Positions 7,685-8,315 of a stretch of 8,315 nucleotides of DNA are shown in pieces (the first letter of the stretch is position 1; each line of letters starts with the position of its first letter). Both the position numbers and the translations under genes were made by a program. The DNA lies in contig JAJYJL010000278.1 in the NCBI GenBank assembly GCA_021789565.1, positions 1 to 8,315 on the forward strand, in the 5' to 3' direction. This DNA is from Acidobacteriota bacterium. Its GTDB lineage: Bacteria; Acidobacteriota; Terriglobia; UBA7540. The notes under the pieces are model-generated. The model was not told the origin of the DNA, did no database searches, and saw nothing but the letters and a program-made list of their open reading frames with translations.

Positions 7685-8315
7685 CACGCAAAAGCTTCGC
7701 AGTAAAGTTGCCAGTCGATAGCGTTCATTTCATCCGCAAAATGGACCGCGGTGGGTCCCAGCGGGTACGGAGCGCCGGCAGCAAACAGGGCGGCGTTCTC
7801 AGTCCCGCCGCCCGCAAACTCGCGTTCCACCGTCAAATCAACACTCTTGCTGAAAAAGAGGACCTGGACCTCCACGGTCAGCGTGGCCTGGCCCCATACT
7901 TTGTTGCCGGCGGAGAGGTAGGTCAGCCCCATCTTGAATTCCACGGAGACCGTGATGATGGCCAGAACTTCCAGCGACCCGCCGCACCGCAGGTATCCGG
8001 TCAGCTCCGTATTTCCGTTCGCGTACTGGTAGAGAAGCCCCGCCATCACGTAAACGCCGCCGCTGGCCACTCCGATGTTGAGGGAGAAGCTCCCGCCGAA
8101 CTCGAACTCGGCCGCCATGCGCTGGATGCCGGCAGGCGTGAGCGTGAGGCCGAAATAGCCGCCGCCGCCAAAAAGAGAAACGGTCAGCAGAAACGGGTGG
8201 TGTTCCTCGCAGAAGTCAAACTCAAAGGTGATGGGATCGCCGGTAAAATAGATGTTCATTTGCGCGGCCAAACTCACATTCGAGAGGTTGAACATCCCGA
8301 TGCTGACCGGCGGCA
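7684..8315 (-). CDS. C-terminal part of a larger uncharacterised beta-rich protein (5' end beyond window)
   Basis: The frame is open to the window edge. Before the Met at 8295 it reads PPVSIG, so that Met is internal and about 209 C-terminal residues are seen. The sequence is glycine-rich with alternating hydrophobic and polar residues typical of long amphipathic beta-strands: PFLLTVSLFGGGGYFGLTL, then EFEFGGSFSLNIGVASGGVYVMAGLLYQY, then YLRCGGSLEVLAIITVSVEF and GQATLTVEVQVLFFSKSVDLTVEREF. The spacing suggests a beta-barrel-like, beta-helical or layered beta fold. There is no terminal Phe membrane-insertion signature of the classic outer-membrane kind: it ends in WQLYCEAFA. The pattern recalls the conserved end of very large proteins of unknown function that I have seen in other bacteria, but I cannot name a family. 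It stops 13 bases before the 1552-residue gene, so the two are probably co-expressed. Confidence 0.8.
   Translation of the reverse strand, partial: PPVSIGMFNLSNVSLAAQMNIYFTGDPITFEFDFCEEHHPFLLTVSLFGGGGYFGLTLTPAGIQRMAAEFEFGGSFSLNIGVASGGVYVMAGLLYQYANGNTELTGYLRCGGSLEVLAIITVSVEFKMGLTYLSAGNKVWGQATLTVEVQVLFFSKSVDLTVEREFAGGGTENAALFAAGAPYPLGPTAVHFADEMNAIDWQLYCEAFA

Overview
The window suggests a member of the Acidobacteriota. The base composition is fairly GC-rich. There is a PadR regulator of the type found in large numbers in Acidobacteria, and the non-coding DNA is packed with short palindromic dispersed repeats of the kind I associate with these genomes. This assignment comes from recognising families and repeats, not from a database search. 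All recognised genes lie on the minus strand.

Right end (8315 to 3012): two consecutive minus-strand genes, probably co-transcribed. The first is the C-terminal part of a larger protein cut by the window edge, about 210 residues of glycine-rich, beta-rich sequence. Thirteen bases downstream starts a 1552-residue protein with no signal peptide and no domain I can name. Both have the texture of intact, selected proteins, but their function is unknown. They are the best candidate here for an undescribed system.

Middle right (3011 to 2671): about 340 bases without a gene, dense with palindromes. It holds two small dyads, a 25-base AT-only-centred perfect palindrome, a 9-base tandem repeat, a 9-base inverted repeat, and GC-rich hairpins. 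Next, reading on the minus strand, is a near-consensus promoter and a gene for a small PadR-family repressor (2619 to 2278). The permease gene usually found beside such regulators is not next to it.

Middle left (2277 to 1700): about 580 bases without a gene. It holds two composite inverted-repeat elements (about 1863-2018 and 2037-2142) made of short dispersed repeats.

Left end (1715 to 1): an oxidative-stress unit. A Fur-family regulator with the full set of PerR metal-site residues is preceded by a Per-box-like operator overlapping its promoter. It is followed after 73 bases by katG, the bifunctional catalase-peroxidase, which runs off the window after 385 codons. The likely logic is that PerR represses its own promoter and, through read-through, katG, until peroxide oxidises it.
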